From NCBI RefSeq assembly GCF_001889165.1, contig NZ_CP016020.1, positions 2,206,501 through 2,270,500 of the forward strand: a stretch of DNA of 64,000 nucleotides, read 5' to 3'. This document shows positions 47,205-56,936 of the stretch, piece by piece (the stretch's first letter is position 1; the number at the start of each line of letters is the position of its first letter). Both the position numbers and the translations under genes were made by a program. This DNA is from Bacillus weihaiensis. GTDB taxonomy: Bacteria; Bacillota; Bacilli; Bacillales; Bacillaceae. Below the pieces are notes generated by a model that was not told the DNA's origin, searched no databases, and worked only from the letters and a program-made list of their open reading frames with translations.

Positions 47205-48344
47205 TTACGGTTTTAGTATTACTTTAATACATTCATCTTCATGCCCATTAAAAATTTTGTACATTTCTGATGCATCACTTAAAGGTGCTTTATGTGTAAT
47301 GATTTCCTGTGGGTCAATCTTCTTTTCGTTTATCATTTCAAATATTTTAGGCATTATTGGAATAACAGGAGCTTGTCCCATCTTCAATGAAACATTTCTT
47401 GAGAAGAATGCACCTAGTGGGAACATATTATAGTTTGCACCATATACACCTGTTAGTTGAACAGTTCCACATTTTCGGACAGCTTTCGTTGCAATTTGTA
47501 TAGGTCCTAGAGTTCCCCCCTGTAATTTCAGCTTTTGTTCGATGTATTCAAGAGGTGATTTTTTACCATCCATTCCCACACAATCAATCACAACATCCGC
47601 ACCACCAGATGTTATTTCTTTTAGGTGCTCTCCCATGTCAGGATACTCTGTAAAATCAAAGATTTCCACCTTATTATTCTTCTTAGCGTGTTGAAGCCTG
47701 TAAGTCTCGTGATCAACAGCTATGACACGCTTTGCTCCTTTCATCCATGCAAACTTTTGCGCCATCAATCCAACAGGTCCAGAACCTAAAACAATGACAG
47801 TATCATCCTTCTTTACTCCAGCGTTCTCCACACTCCAATAAGCAGTAGGCAGGACATCTGATAAAAATAATAAGGACTCATCTTCAAGTTCACAAGAATC
47901 AGGAATGATAAAAGGAGTAAAATTCCCAAAAGGTACTTTCAAATATTCAGCTTGTCCACCTGGATGATCGCCAAATTTCTCGCTATAACCAAAATATCCC
48001 CCTGAATCATAATGTGGATTAGAATTGGAATGATCACATTGACTTGTTAAGTCATGAGTACAATAAACACATTCTCCACATGAGACATTAAATGGAATTA
48101 CTACACGGTCTCCTTTTTTCACCTTAGTCACTTCAGGACCTACTTCTTCTACAATCCCCATTGGTTCATGGCCAATAATGTATCCATCTGGTAAAGGGAT
48201 ATTTCCTTGATATAAATGGAGGTCTGATCCACATATTGCCGTTGATGTAATTTTAACGATAATATCATCATTTTTTTCTAACTTAGCGTCAGGAACATCC
48301 ACTACCTTCACATTATTAACCCCTTGATAAGTAACAGCTTTCAT
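47205..48344 (-). CDS. adhB: Zinc-dependent alcohol dehydrogenase, AdhB-like
   Basis: 379 residues, MDR superfamily, close to B. subtilis AdhB and glutathione-independent formaldehyde dehydrogenase-like proteins. Catalytic zinc: Cys in STAICGSDLHLY, then His-Glu in IIGHEPMG. Structural zinc Cys cluster CGECVYCTHDLTSQC. NAD site VIVLGSGPVGLMAQ. The ATG at 48344 has GGGAGTG upstream; the frame continues 30 codons further without a ribosome site. Substrate is uncertain. Bordered on both sides by GAGGCTGGGACA repeats. Confidence 0.88.
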   Translation of the reverse strand: MKAVTYQGVNNVKVVDVPDAKLEKNDDIIVKITSTAICGSDLHLYQGNIPLPDGYIIGHEPMGIVEEVGPEVTKVKKGDRVVIPFNVSCGECVYCTHDLTSQCDHSNSNPHYDSGGYFGYSEKFGDHPGGQAEYLKVPFGNFTPFIIPDSCELEDESLLFLSDVLPTAYWSVENAGVKKDDTVIVLGSGPVGLMAQKFAWMKGAKRVIAVDHETYRLQHAKKNNKVEIFDFTEYPDMGEHLKEITSGGADVVIDCVGMDGKKSPLEYIEQKLKLQGGTLGPIQIATKAVRKCGTVQLTGVYGANYNMFPLGAFFSRNVSLKMGQAPVIPIMPKIFEMINEKKIDPQEIITHKAPLSDASEMYKIFNGHEDECIKVILKP

Positions 48345-48510
48345 TTTGACACTCCCATACGAATGAATTTCATCAAGTAAAGTATTCCCAAAAAGCTTTA
48401 CTTTCATAAAATCTTTAAATGGAAGGAGCAACAATATAGTTTACATAATAATATTATTTAAAACTTTAACAACCTGCCGAATTTAAGCTTTACTATAGAA
48501 ACTAGTCAAA

Positions 48511-48634
48511 AAAGAGGCTGGGACAAAACAAAGAGCCAGGCACCCTCCGATACAATCTATTGTGTGCACTAGATAAATTAGTGCGTACATATAGTCGTTA
48601 AGATAAGGTGCCAGGCACTTCTGTCCCAGCCTCT
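48511..48634 (-). repeat. MITE-like GAGGCTGGGACA element, copy B
   Basis: Full-length copy, inverted relative to 33259-33382 and nearly identical to it, bounded by AAGAGGCTGGGACA and TGTCCCAGCCTC. It fills the gap between kbl and adhB and may serve as a bidirectional terminator. Confidence 0.88.
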
Positions 48635-48642
48635 GACTTTAT

Positions 48643-49818
48643 TTAGATGATATTTAATTCTTTTCCTGCTTTTTCAAAGATGTCCAATGCTTTTTGAAGA
48701 TCATCCTTTGAATGCTCTGCGGTAACAATGGTACGAACTCTCGCTAGTCCTTTCGCAACAGTAGGAAAGGCAATTCCTTGAGCAAATACACCATATTCCA
48801 GTAATTTATCAGAAAATTGATGAGATAATGCTTCATCTCCAACAACTACAGGAGTAACAGGTGTCTCACTTTTTCCCGTATTAAAGCCTAGTTTTGTTAA
48901 ACCATCTTTGAAGAATTTCGTATTATCCCATAGTTTTTCTATCAACTGAGGCTCTTCAATGAGTACATCAATGGCCTCTATACAAGCAGCTGTAACTGCG
49001 GGAGGATGCGAAGTACTAAATAAAAAAGGACGTCCTTTATGAATAAGATAATCAATAAGTGTTTTTGAGCTTGCCACGTAACCGCCTAATACACCAACTG
49101 CTTTACTCAGTGTACCTACTTGGATATGTACTCTACCATCTAGCCCAAAATGATTAACTGTACCACGACCATTTTCACCTAACACACCTGATGCATGTGC
49201 GTCGTCTACCATAACTAGTGCATTGTATTTTTCAGCTAATTCAACAATCTCTGGTAGCGGTGCAATATTGCCATCCATTGAGAATACACCGTCCGTAACA
49301 ATCACCTTTACACGATAGGATGCTGAATCCTGTAGTACTCGTTCTAGGTCTGCTATATCTACATGTTTATATACTTTTCTAGCGGCTTTTGTTAAACGAA
49401 TTCCATCAATGATAGAAGCATGATTGAGTTCATCAGAAATAACAACGTCTTCCTTCGTTAAAATGGAGGAAAGGACTCCTTGATTTGTAGTAAAGCCAGA
49501 TTGAAAGACGAGTGCTGCTTCGGTATGTTTAAAAGTTGCCAGCTTTTTCTCTAATTCATCGTGCATGGAAAATGTTCCAGCAATCGTTCTAACTGAACCT
49601 GTTCCTGCTCCATATTTTTCTACCGCTTTAAGTGCAGCTTTACGTAAACGAGGATGGCCTGTTAATCCTAAATAATTGTTAGAAGAAAGCTGGATTACTT
49701 CCTTACCACCAATTATTACCTTAGCACCTTGTTCACTTTCAAGTGGAATTAACTGACGAAACGTACCATTACCTTTCATATCATCTAATTCTGCTTGTAA
49801 ATATTCAAATCCTTTCAT
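48643..49818 (-). CDS. kbl: Glycine C-acetyltransferase (2-amino-3-ketobutyrate CoA ligase)
   Basis: 391 residues, alpha-oxoamine synthase family of PLP enzymes. Splits 2-amino-3-ketobutyrate with CoA to glycine and acetyl-CoA. PLP contacts [16 protein letters not shown] and the Lys in [15 protein letters not shown]. The start follows AAGGAGGAG. It lies 26 bases downstream of tdh, which makes its substrate from threonine; the pair is conserved in Bacillus. Confidence 0.96.
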   Translation of the reverse strand: MKGFEYLQAELDDMKGNGTFRQLIPLESEQGAKVIIGGKEVIQLSSNNYLGLTGHPRLRKAALKAVEKYGAGTGSVRTIAGTFSMHDELEKKLATFKHTEAALVFQSGFTTNQGVLSSILTKEDVVISDELNHASIIDGIRLTKAARKVYKHVDIADLERVLQDSASYRVKVIVTDGVFSMDGNIAPLPEIVELAEKYNALVMVDDAHASGVLGENGRGTVNHFGLDGRVHIQVGTLSKAVGVLGGYVASSKTLIDYLIHKGRPFLFSTSHPPAVTAACIEAIDVLIEEPQLIEKLWDNTKFFKDGLTKLGFNTGKSETPVTPVVVGDEALSHQFSDKLLEYGVFAQGIAFPTVAKGLARVRTIVTAEHSKDDLQKALDIFEKAGKELNII

Positions 49819-49844
49819 TATAGCTACTCCTCCTTATTTCTATT

Positions 49845-50891
49845 TTATGGATGTAAAACAACCTTACCACAATTTCCTTCAATCATTAGCTCAAAGCCTT
49901 TCTCAAACTCCTCTAATGGAAGATGATGGGTGATGATTGGCGATACATCAACCTGACCAGAATGAATTAAGGCAGAAACTTGTTGCCACGTTTCAAACAT
50001 CTTCCTTCCAGTTATACCTTGGACAGTAATTCCTTTGAAAACAATATCGTTTGTTATATCAATCTCAACAGGTCTCACAGGTAAGCTTAAAATAGACATT
50101 CGTCCACCATTCGTTACCATTTTAAACCCTTGGTTCAAGGCAATGGGATGGCCAGACATTTCACAAACGACATCCACACCATTTCCACCTGTTAATACTT
50201 CCACTACTTCTAAAGGATCTTCTTCCTTTGAGTTAATAATAGTGGTAGCCCCCATTTTCTTCGCTAAATCAAGTCTATATTCATTTAAGTCAAATGCTAG
50301 TACTCGAGCTGCGCCAGCAGCCTTAGCCACACCTACTGCCATAATACCAATTGGTCCACATCCAATAATGGCTACGGTTTTCCCAGCAACATCACCTGCT
50401 AAGACTGTGTGAACAGCATTTCCCATAGGCTCTTGAATAGATGCAACATCATATGGCATATCTTTTGGATTTTTCCATAGATTCCCTGCAGGTAATGCAA
50501 CATATTCGGCAAAACATCCGTGAGTATCTACACCGATAATTTTAGTATTTTGACAAATATGGGCTTTCCCTGTTAAACACTGGGGACAGCTTCCACAGAC
50601 TAAATGAGTTTCAGCTGAAACTGAATCACCGACCTCCACATTCGATACTTTAGCACCTATTTCTACTACTTCACCTGAAAATTCATGACCAAAAATATAT
50701 GGAGGCTTTACTCTACTTTCTGACCATTCATCCCATTTATAGATATGAACATCCGTACCACAAATTGAAGTCGCTTTCACTTTAATCAAAACTTCATTAT
50801 CACTGATTGTTGGTACATCGACTGACTGAAGCTCTGCACCGAAGCCTCTTCGGTGCTTTACAACCGCTTTCATTTTTCTATTTCCACTCAT
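49845..50891 (-). CDS. tdh: L-threonine 3-dehydrogenase
   Basis: 348 residues, zinc MDR enzyme oxidising threonine to 2-amino-3-ketobutyrate with NAD. ATSICGTDVHIYKWDEW and GHEFSGEVVEIG hold the catalytic zinc ligands; CGSCPQCLTGKAHIC is the structural zinc site; VAIIGCGPIGIMAVG binds NAD. The ATG at 50891 (MSGNRKMKAV) matches the B. subtilis length (347) and has GAGGGGTG upstream. Operon with kbl. Confidence 0.96.
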   Translation of the reverse strand: MSGNRKMKAVVKHRRGFGAELQSVDVPTISDNEVLIKVKATSICGTDVHIYKWDEWSESRVKPPYIFGHEFSGEVVEIGAKVSNVEVGDSVSAETHLVCGSCPQCLTGKAHICQNTKIIGVDTHGCFAEYVALPAGNLWKNPKDMPYDVASIQEPMGNAVHTVLAGDVAGKTVAIIGCGPIGIMAVGVAKAAGAARVLAFDLNEYRLDLAKKMGATTIINSKEEDPLEVVEVLTGGNGVDVVCEMSGHPIALNQGFKMVTNGGRMSILSLPVRPVEIDITNDIVFKGITVQGITGRKMFETWQQVSALIHSGQVDVSPIITHHLPLEEFEKGFELMIEGNCGKVVLHP

Positions 50892-51493
50892 AATGAACAC
50901 CCCTCAGAAGTAAAACCTTATTATATTTACATTTTAACATCATAATTTCTCTTGTAAATATATAAGTCCACTGGAAAAAGACAATTGATCGCATGTAAAA
51001 TAATATTTTTTTACATTAAATTTCGTCAGGTGGTTACCTGAGAAGGCACTAAGGACGGCTTGTAGAAAGCAAGTATCTGAATCTGAGTTTGAAACTACAA
51101 CTACGTTTAACAGGGATCAAGATTTAAAACTACGTCACTTTACTGAAAGATTGTTGCTAATCACCTAGAAATTAATTAGTAACGAAGTAATAATTATAAA
51201 TGAGGTGCGATTCTAAGAAGAAAAAATGCCACTAATCTTTTTACAGCGCTGATTCCTTCATATGACTAAAAAGCAACAACGTTTAAGAAAACAGCCTAAA
51301 ATAAAAGAAAGAGATGTTAAAAAAGTTATACGTAGAGTTAGATGAATTATTGCATTTTTCATAAGTCTAAGTACTGAACATGCTTTTCTTTCCTCATTAC
51401 GGAGCATCACCTAGTTCACATACTAATCTTTCAGTTACATTTTTATTGATGGATTTTCAGATATTATCACTATCTCCAAATTTAATTACAAAA
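50892..51493. other. Gene-free region between korB and tdh
   Basis: About 600 bases. It carries the tdh promoter region at its left. A 27-codon basic frame at 51262-51345 has no ribosome site. I see no conserved gene or RNA. Confidence 0.55.
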
Positions 51494-51524
51494 TAAAAGC
51501 TGTGAACTTTCGTCCACAGCTTCT
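51494..51524 (-). terminator. korAB terminator
   Basis: Stem AAGCTGTG / CACAGCTT (51497-51521) directly after the korB stop, followed by U-rich sequence on the minus transcript. Confidence 0.8.
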
Positions 51525-51527
51525 TTA

Positions 51528-52394
51528 TTACATAAATTCAGCAACCAATTTATTAAACTCTTCTTCTTCTATACTTAAATCTACTTGAGATAATGGAACT
51601 TCACTAAAACCTGATAATTGTTCCTGATATGATGGTTGTTCAAGATTTTGATAGATTAAGCCGGTGACCAAGCCATTATTTTTCATTAATGTTTGCATCG
51701 CAAGTTCTTTATTAGTTGGATCATATCCTTCTACATTTGCAAGCTTTGTTAAGTTTTCTTTAAACCAATCATATGTGTTCACTTTATTATATGTTACACA
51801 TGGACTAAACACGTTAATGAGGGAAAATCCTTTATGATTGATCCCTGCCTCAATTAACGCTGTTAAATCTTTTAGGTCTGTTGAAAAGCTCTGGGCTACA
51901 AAAGTTGCACCGGCTGTCAAAGCCATTTCCATTACAGACAAAGCAGACTCTATGGATCCTTGAGGTGTACTTTTTGTTACAAAACCAGCATCACTTCTTG
52001 GAGAAGTTTGCCCCTTTGTTAAGCCATAAATTTGGTTATCCATTACTATATATGTTATGTCTAGGTTTCGACGTATCGCATGAATGGTATGCCCCATTCC
52101 AATTGCAAACCCATCACCATCTCCACCTGATGCAATCACGGTAAGATCTTTGTTAGCCATCTTAACACCTTGTGCAATCGGCAATGAACGACCGTGGATC
52201 CCATGAAAGCCGTATGAATTAATGTATCCTGAAATACGACCTGAACAGCCTATTCCAGAGACTACAGCAAGTTCATCAGGAGTTAACCCTACATTAGCAG
52301 CCGCTCGTTGAATCGCTGCTTGAACAGAAAAGTCACCACAACCTGGACACCAATTCGGTTTTACATTATTACGAAAATCTTTAAATGTAGCCAA
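51528..52394 (-). CDS. korB: 2-oxoacid:ferredoxin oxidoreductase, beta subunit
   Basis: 288 residues. Thiamine-diphosphate subunit: NWCPGCGDFSV at the start, GIGCSGRISGY, and the TPP motif GDGDGFAIGMGHTIHAIRRN ... NQIYGLTKGQ. It starts with TTG directly after the korA stop, with GGAG inside korA, so the two are translationally coupled. Oxidatively decarboxylates a 2-oxoacid (2-oxoglutarate or pyruvate; the sequence does not decide) with ferredoxin as acceptor. No ferredoxin gene is adjacent. Confidence 0.93.
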   Translation of the reverse strand: MATFKDFRNNVKPNWCPGCGDFSVQAAIQRAAANVGLTPDELAVVSGIGCSGRISGYINSYGFHGIHGRSLPIAQGVKMANKDLTVIASGGDGDGFAIGMGHTIHAIRRNLDITYIVMDNQIYGLTKGQTSPRSDAGFVTKSTPQGSIESALSVMEMALTAGATFVAQSFSTDLKDLTALIEAGINHKGFSLINVFSPCVTYNKVNTYDWFKENLTKLANVEGYDPTNKELAMQTLMKNNGLVTGLIYQNLEQPSYQEQLSGFSEVPLSQVDLSIEEEEFNKLVAEFM

Positions 52395-54131
52395 TTAAAT
52401 CAACTCCTTACTTCTCGTATAAATTTCTTGAGGAAGGAATGGATTACCATCATATTTTAATAGTGAAGAAATCTTTTGTGCATTCCCTACATTCATTTTT
52501 AACAAGCTAGCCAATTGACCTGTAGCATTATTTTCCACGACAATAACCTTTTTAGCAGCCTCTACTAACGGAAGTAATTCTTCAGTTGGGAAAGGGTGGA
52601 TTAAACGAATTTGTGCATGATTTACTTTTACTCCATCTAATTCCAATCTTTCCATAGCCTCTTCAATCGTTCCTCTAGTTGATATAAACCCTACTAGTAA
52701 GACATCTGGGGACTCATGCTGAATATTTTTATGAATAGGATTCGGAAAATTTAAATGATTCAGCTTTCTCAAACGCTTATCCATCTGTGCCACACGGTTT
52801 ACTGCTGATTCGGAAGGCTTACCTGCTTCATCATGCTCTACACCTGTAACATGATGAATTCCATGCTTCATACCCGGAATTACACGAGGTGAGATTCCAT
52901 CCTCAGTAACTTCAAAACGCTTAAAATACTCTTTATTTTCACGTTCAGGTAATTCTTCTGATAGTAATTTACCACGTCGAATCTCAATTTTATTGTAATG
53001 AAGAGGATCAACCGTCTGCTTACCTAATGATAGCTGGAGATCTGTTAGTAAAATGACAGGGACTTGGTATTCTTCTGCAATGTTAAACGCTTCAATCGTA
53101 TCATAAAAAGCTTCTTCAACAGTACTTGGTGCCATAACTACTTTGGGAATCTCACCGTGTGTCCCATAGATCATCGCCATTAGATCAGATTGCTCTTGCT
53201 TTGTAGGTAAACCTGTACTTGGACCGCCACGTTGTGTATCTATAATTACAAGAGGTTGCTCGGTCATTCCTGATAGTCCTATTGCTTCCATCATTAAGGA
53301 TAACCCTGGCCCTGCAGAGGCTGTAAACGTACGGGCACCAGCGTAATTAGCGCCTATAGCCATTGTACATGCAGCAATTTCATCTTCCGTTTGGATAACA
53401 GCCCCACCAAATTTCGGTAGTTTTTTAATAAGATATTCCATAATTTCAGAAGCAGGTGTAATGGGATATGCTGCCATAAATCGTGACCCCCCAGCAAGTG
53501 CTCCCAATGCAATTGCATCATTTCCAATCATAAACATTCGTTTTTTTCCATCTGCTTTTTCAAGGAACATATCTTGGCGATTAAAGCCAAGCTCTTTCTT
53601 TAAGTATTCAGCACCTTTTTCAATTGCCTGCATATTTTTCTCAACAATTTTTTCGCCTTTTTTCCCATAGGTATCTTGAACGACATCATGAAACTGTTCC
53701 GTATTAATATTTAAGATAGCACTTGAAGCACCAATTGCCACCATATTTTTCATAAGAGAAGTTCCTAATTCGGTTGCAATCTCTGTAAACGGAACAGAAT
53801 AAAGTGTTACGTTTTCTCCCTCTGGAATGGTTGGATTGAATTTAGCGTCGGCTAACACAATCCCACTCTCTTTTAACTCATGAACATTGACATCAATTGT
53901 TTCTTGATCAAATGCTACTAATATATCTAAATCGTCAGAAATAGAGCGAACCTGCGTTGTACTAACACGTATTTTATTATTTGTATGTCCACCCTTAATA
54001 CGGGACGAGAAATGACGATACCCATATAAATAATAACCAAGTCGGTTCAATGCAATAGAGAAAACTTCACCAGTACTTTCAATACCTTCCCCTTGCTGTC
54101 CCCCAACTTTCCAAGAAAGTTGATTTACCAT
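52395..54131 (-). CDS. korA: 2-oxoacid:ferredoxin oxidoreductase, alpha (gamma-alpha fused) subunit
   Basis: 578 residues. Residues 1 to about 190 are the gamma-type domain (WKVGGQQGEGIESTGEVFS, RHFSSRIKGGHTNNKIRVS). The rest is the alpha domain (FMAAYPITPASEIMEYL, with IQTEDEIAACTMAIGANYAG and GPSTGLPTKQEQSDLM). This fused form with the small beta subunit is the aerobic Bacillus/actinobacterial type. First gene of korAB. ATG after AGGGGTGTTAAAAGG. Confidence 0.94.
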   Translation of the reverse strand: MVNQLSWKVGGQQGEGIESTGEVFSIALNRLGYYLYGYRHFSSRIKGGHTNNKIRVSTTQVRSISDDLDILVAFDQETIDVNVHELKESGIVLADAKFNPTIPEGENVTLYSVPFTEIATELGTSLMKNMVAIGASSAILNINTEQFHDVVQDTYGKKGEKIVEKNMQAIEKGAEYLKKELGFNRQDMFLEKADGKKRMFMIGNDAIALGALAGGSRFMAAYPITPASEIMEYLIKKLPKFGGAVIQTEDEIAACTMAIGANYAGARTFTASAGPGLSLMMEAIGLSGMTEQPLVIIDTQRGGPSTGLPTKQEQSDLMAMIYGTHGEIPKVVMAPSTVEEAFYDTIEAFNIAEEYQVPVILLTDLQLSLGKQTVDPLHYNKIEIRRGKLLSEELPERENKEYFKRFEVTEDGISPRVIPGMKHGIHHVTGVEHDEAGKPSESAVNRVAQMDKRLRKLNHLNFPNPIHKNIQHESPDVLLVGFISTRGTIEEAMERLELDGVKVNHAQIRLIHPFPTEELLPLVEAAKKVIVVENNATGQLASLLKMNVGNAQKISSLLKYDGNPFLPQEIYTRSKELI

Positions 54132-54379
54132 CCTTTTAACACCCCTCTAAAAGATATAATTCTCTATATCACTAACACTCTTTCATTAATGTCTTGTAAA
54201 CATTAAAAACGATTAGCTTATTGAGAAAGTAATAGATTTTTGATAAAAATTTAACTCTTTCTAGCATTCTATATATAAGGAAAAGATTATACTAAATTCG
54301 AGCTTTTTTTTCATAAATAGTAAACGTTTTAATTGTAGACTTTCATACATGAAATGACAAGACCTCTTCACCTAAAACC

Positions 54380-55303
54380 TTAAAAAGACACATGCCGTAT
54401 AAAATTAAGATATGTAAACCCCTCCACTTGAGATACAGTATAATGTTTAAGCAGTTCATTATGTAGATTCTCATAATATGTGAAATCGTCCAATCCTTCA
54501 ATCGTGATATCAATACCATCGAAATCTGAACCGAACCCTATTTGATGTTCTCCACCTAACGAACATAAATGATCAATATGGTTTAAAACATCTCCTACTT
54601 TAGGATGTTCATTTAGACTGGTAAAAAAGGGGACAAATGTTATTCCTATCATGCCTTGTTTTTTAAATAGAGCGACAATTTGTTCATCCTTTAAATTCCT
54701 TACATGAGGGCAAAGTGAATAGGCATTTGAATGGGATGCAATAGGATGATTTGCTATCTCAAGTGCTTCCCAAAAGCTTCTCTCACTTGCATGTGATACA
54801 TCAGTCCATAGTTTGTAATTATTTAAGCAGCCAATTACCTCTCTTCCAAAATTAGTTATCCCACCATTCCTTTTTTCTTGCGCACCATCTGCAACTAAAT
54901 TGGCATAATTCCACGTTAAACCTACTGAACGAACACCTAACCTGTAAAGTATGTGCAAATTCTCCAGTTGATCTCCTATAGCATCACAACCCTCTAGTGT
55001 TAAAATCGCTCCAATTTCATCATTTCCTAAAGCCTCAATGTCATCTTTCGTTTTTAGCAACCTGATATCTGAGCTTCTTTTTATTACTTTTTCATAGAAA
55101 ATGGACACTTGTTTAAGAGCAACATCCATTCTCTGATTAAAGGGAACATCTTCCGGTACAAAGATGGCAAAGCATTGAATGTTTCCGTTACCATTTTTTA
55201 ATTTTTTTAGTGATACGTGAAGACTAGTATGTTCATAAGGATCAATGGAAGGATCTCTCCATAGTTTATAAAGCATATCACAGTGCACATCAAAAATTTT
55301 CAA
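54380..55303 (-). CDS. Membrane dipeptidase (peptidase M19 family)
   Basis: 307 residues, renal-dipeptidase-like zinc enzyme. Metal ligands: His/Asp in KIFDVHCDML, Glu in ILTLEGCDAIGD, His in LWTDVSHASERSFW and in PIASHSNAYSLCPH; GFGSDFDGI near the end is the family's final motif. Starts at TTG 55303 with GGAGGG seven bases upstream. Probably cleaves dipeptides, perhaps D-amino-acid containing. Lies between korA and spoVS. No signal peptide. Confidence 0.9.
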   Translation of the reverse strand: MKIFDVHCDMLYKLWRDPSIDPYEHTSLHVSLKKLKNGNGNIQCFAIFVPEDVPFNQRMDVALKQVSIFYEKVIKRSSDIRLLKTKDDIEALGNDEIGAILTLEGCDAIGDQLENLHILYRLGVRSVGLTWNYANLVADGAQEKRNGGITNFGREVIGCLNNYKLWTDVSHASERSFWEALEIANHPIASHSNAYSLCPHVRNLKDEQIVALFKKQGMIGITFVPFFTSLNEHPKVGDVLNHIDHLCSLGGEHQIGFGSDFDGIDITIEGLDDFTYYENLHNELLKHYTVSQVEGFTYLNFIRHVSF

Positions 55304-55489
55304 AATAAAACCCTCCAATTTTTTTATACACGTTTAGGTTTATCTTGATTGAAAAGTGGGTAATAAAAAGCAGACTACCCATTACATGTAGTAATTACTT
55401 AGTCATTTTTCATATAGCTTTCTTGACTGTATTATTACTCTATCAAACTGTATGATTACAAAAATAAAGTATGGATCGTGGTAGGGAAA

Positions 55490-55530
55490 ATAAAACAGGG
55501 TTTGACTCAGAATCAAGAGCCAAACCCATA
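55490..55530 (-). terminator. spoVS terminator
   Basis: GGGTTTG (55498-55504) pairs with CAAACCC (55521-55527), and the inner CTC/GAG extends the stem. The minus transcript ends in TTTTATTTT. Confidence 0.8.
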
Positions 55531-55575
55531 TCTATCTTGTTAAAAAGTTTATAATAGCATCTTTCTTCTAAAAGA

Positions 55576-55836
55576 TTATCTAGGTTCTACGATTAATTTT
55601 ATTGCGGTTCTTTCTTCACCATCGATTAAGATATCTGTAAATGCTGGTATGCAAATCAGATCAACACCACTAGGTGCTACAAATCCTCTTGCTATCGCTA
55701 CTGCTTTTACTGCTTGATTTAAGGCCCCTGCTCCAATAGCTTGGATTTCAGCGGCTCCTCTTTCTCTTAAAACACCTGCTAATGCACCAGCAACGGAATT
55801 AGGATTTGATTTTGCTGAAACTTTTAAGATTTCCAT
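55576..55836 (-). CDS. spoVS: Stage V sporulation protein S
   Basis: 86 residues, the exact family length, nearly invariant Alba-like protein (MEILKVSAKSNPNSVAGALA ... AVAIARGFVAPSGVDLICIP). Affects coat assembly and septation in B. subtilis; normally under sigma-H. The ATG at 55836 follows GGGGGAACGAG. An upstream in-frame extension to 55860 is not supported. A terminator follows. Confidence 0.97.
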   Translation of the reverse strand: MEILKVSAKSNPNSVAGALAGVLRERGAAEIQAIGAGALNQAVKAVAIARGFVAPSGVDLICIPAFTDILIDGEERTAIKLIVEPR

Positions 55837-56589
55837 TTCTCGTTCCCCCTTATTTTTCAATGAATACTTGAGTGTTCATTAGAACAATCATTGGCAGATC
55901 TTGTCTAAATGGGCTCCCCTTTCTACCCTTTAAACAGTGTAAGTTCATCCATTGATACTATATTCACTAGGTTTGGAAAATATTCCTGCTTGCTTTTACA
56001 TAATTTCAAGAAAAATTAGAATTCAAGGTTTTTCTCAACTTAAATCTTACATCATAACCTTTGAAATTTGCACCTGTAACATCTCATTTTTGACTCTGTC
56101 CTATCCTTCTTCCTCAATAAGATAAGCATATGAAGTTTGTGACTATAACTAAATAAATTTTTTACTTATATCAATTTCATAAAAGCTTATTTTAAAGAAA
56201 CACAGATCTACAGAATTTAAATACCTTATATATTTGACTATTGTCTTAAACCTGTGGCACTTTATCAAGTGTCCGGTCAGGTTGTTTTTCATCACTTCAG
56301 AGTGTATGGGATCAATATCGATAGCTGAAAAATAGCTTCAAATCTTTGGGTAGGTTCTAACTCATATACCTCTTGTATATCAAACAGGCTTCCTTGTCGT
56401 ATAAAAGTCATAGGGAAGCTCGTTGAGTCTCATAAGTTTGCCTGGTGCTTACTTATGAGGCTTTTATGGGGAGAACTCTCTATTTACGTCTTGATAGCCT
56501 CTTAAAGGCTCTAAGGATTCAATTTTCTTTCAAGAAATAGCTTAGGTTAAAACTCAATCATTTTTTAAAGGACGTACGATTTTCGTTTG

Positions 56590-56905
56590 GCACGTTGATC
56601 CTTATTAATATGTTGTGGTGGAAGAACAAATCCGTTCCATTCCGCTGCATCCACTTGGTTTCCTGGGGAAAAATGAACTGCTTTTTCTAGGGAGAAAGCT
56701 TTAGCCTGCTCGGCTACGCCTGTGGGGTCTCACCCTTTTCTTTACTCCCGCTGGAGTCAAGTGTCTTTCGCTCCATTACACTAGCGATTAACAATCGTAT
56801 GCACAAATAATACATATAGTGACAAAGAATAAAACCCGAACGATATGGGAGATTTCTATTGAAATTCACCTGATCGTTCGGGTTTCTCATTAACTAAAAC
56901 ACTTA
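56590..56905 (+). repeat. Composite intergenic repeat, family 3, copy B
   Basis: CCGTTCCATTCCGCTGCATCC, AACTGCTTTTTCTAGG, GTGGGGTCTCACCC and CTCCATTACACTAG match 35690-36005 in order. The GGAGAAAGC / GCTTTTTCT and GTGGGG / CACCC parts can form nested stems. It is followed by the long hairpin. Similar structured repeats occur in other Bacillaceae genomes to my knowledge. Confidence 0.75.
56836..56887. terminator. Long hairpin terminator (repeat family 4, copy B)
   Basis: ACCCGAACGAT pairs with ATCGTTCGGGT, with an inner stem GGGAGATTTC / GAAATTCACC. A-rich on the left and T-rich on the right, so it can serve ymdB (minus) and any plus-strand transcript. Confidence 0.82.
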
Positions 56906-56936
56906 TGTTCCAGCCTCACTAGGTTTATTTATTTTC

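Larger units (their letters stand above)
55837..56936. other. 1.1-kb gene-free region between spoVS and ymdB
   Basis: No gene I can support. It holds the spoVS promoter region, an inverted repeat CTCATAAGT / ACTTATGAG (about 56430-56461), the composite repeat family 3 copy B (56590-56905) and a long hairpin terminator. The stretch 56230-56560 has no recognised content and may be a remnant of lost genes. Confidence 0.6.

Noticed and set aside
50035-50412. 125-codon plus-strand frame inside tdh
   Set aside because: Antisense to tdh and low complexity; no ribosome site.
51262-51345. 27-codon very basic frame
   Set aside because: No ribosome site and no known relative; could be chance in AT-rich DNA.
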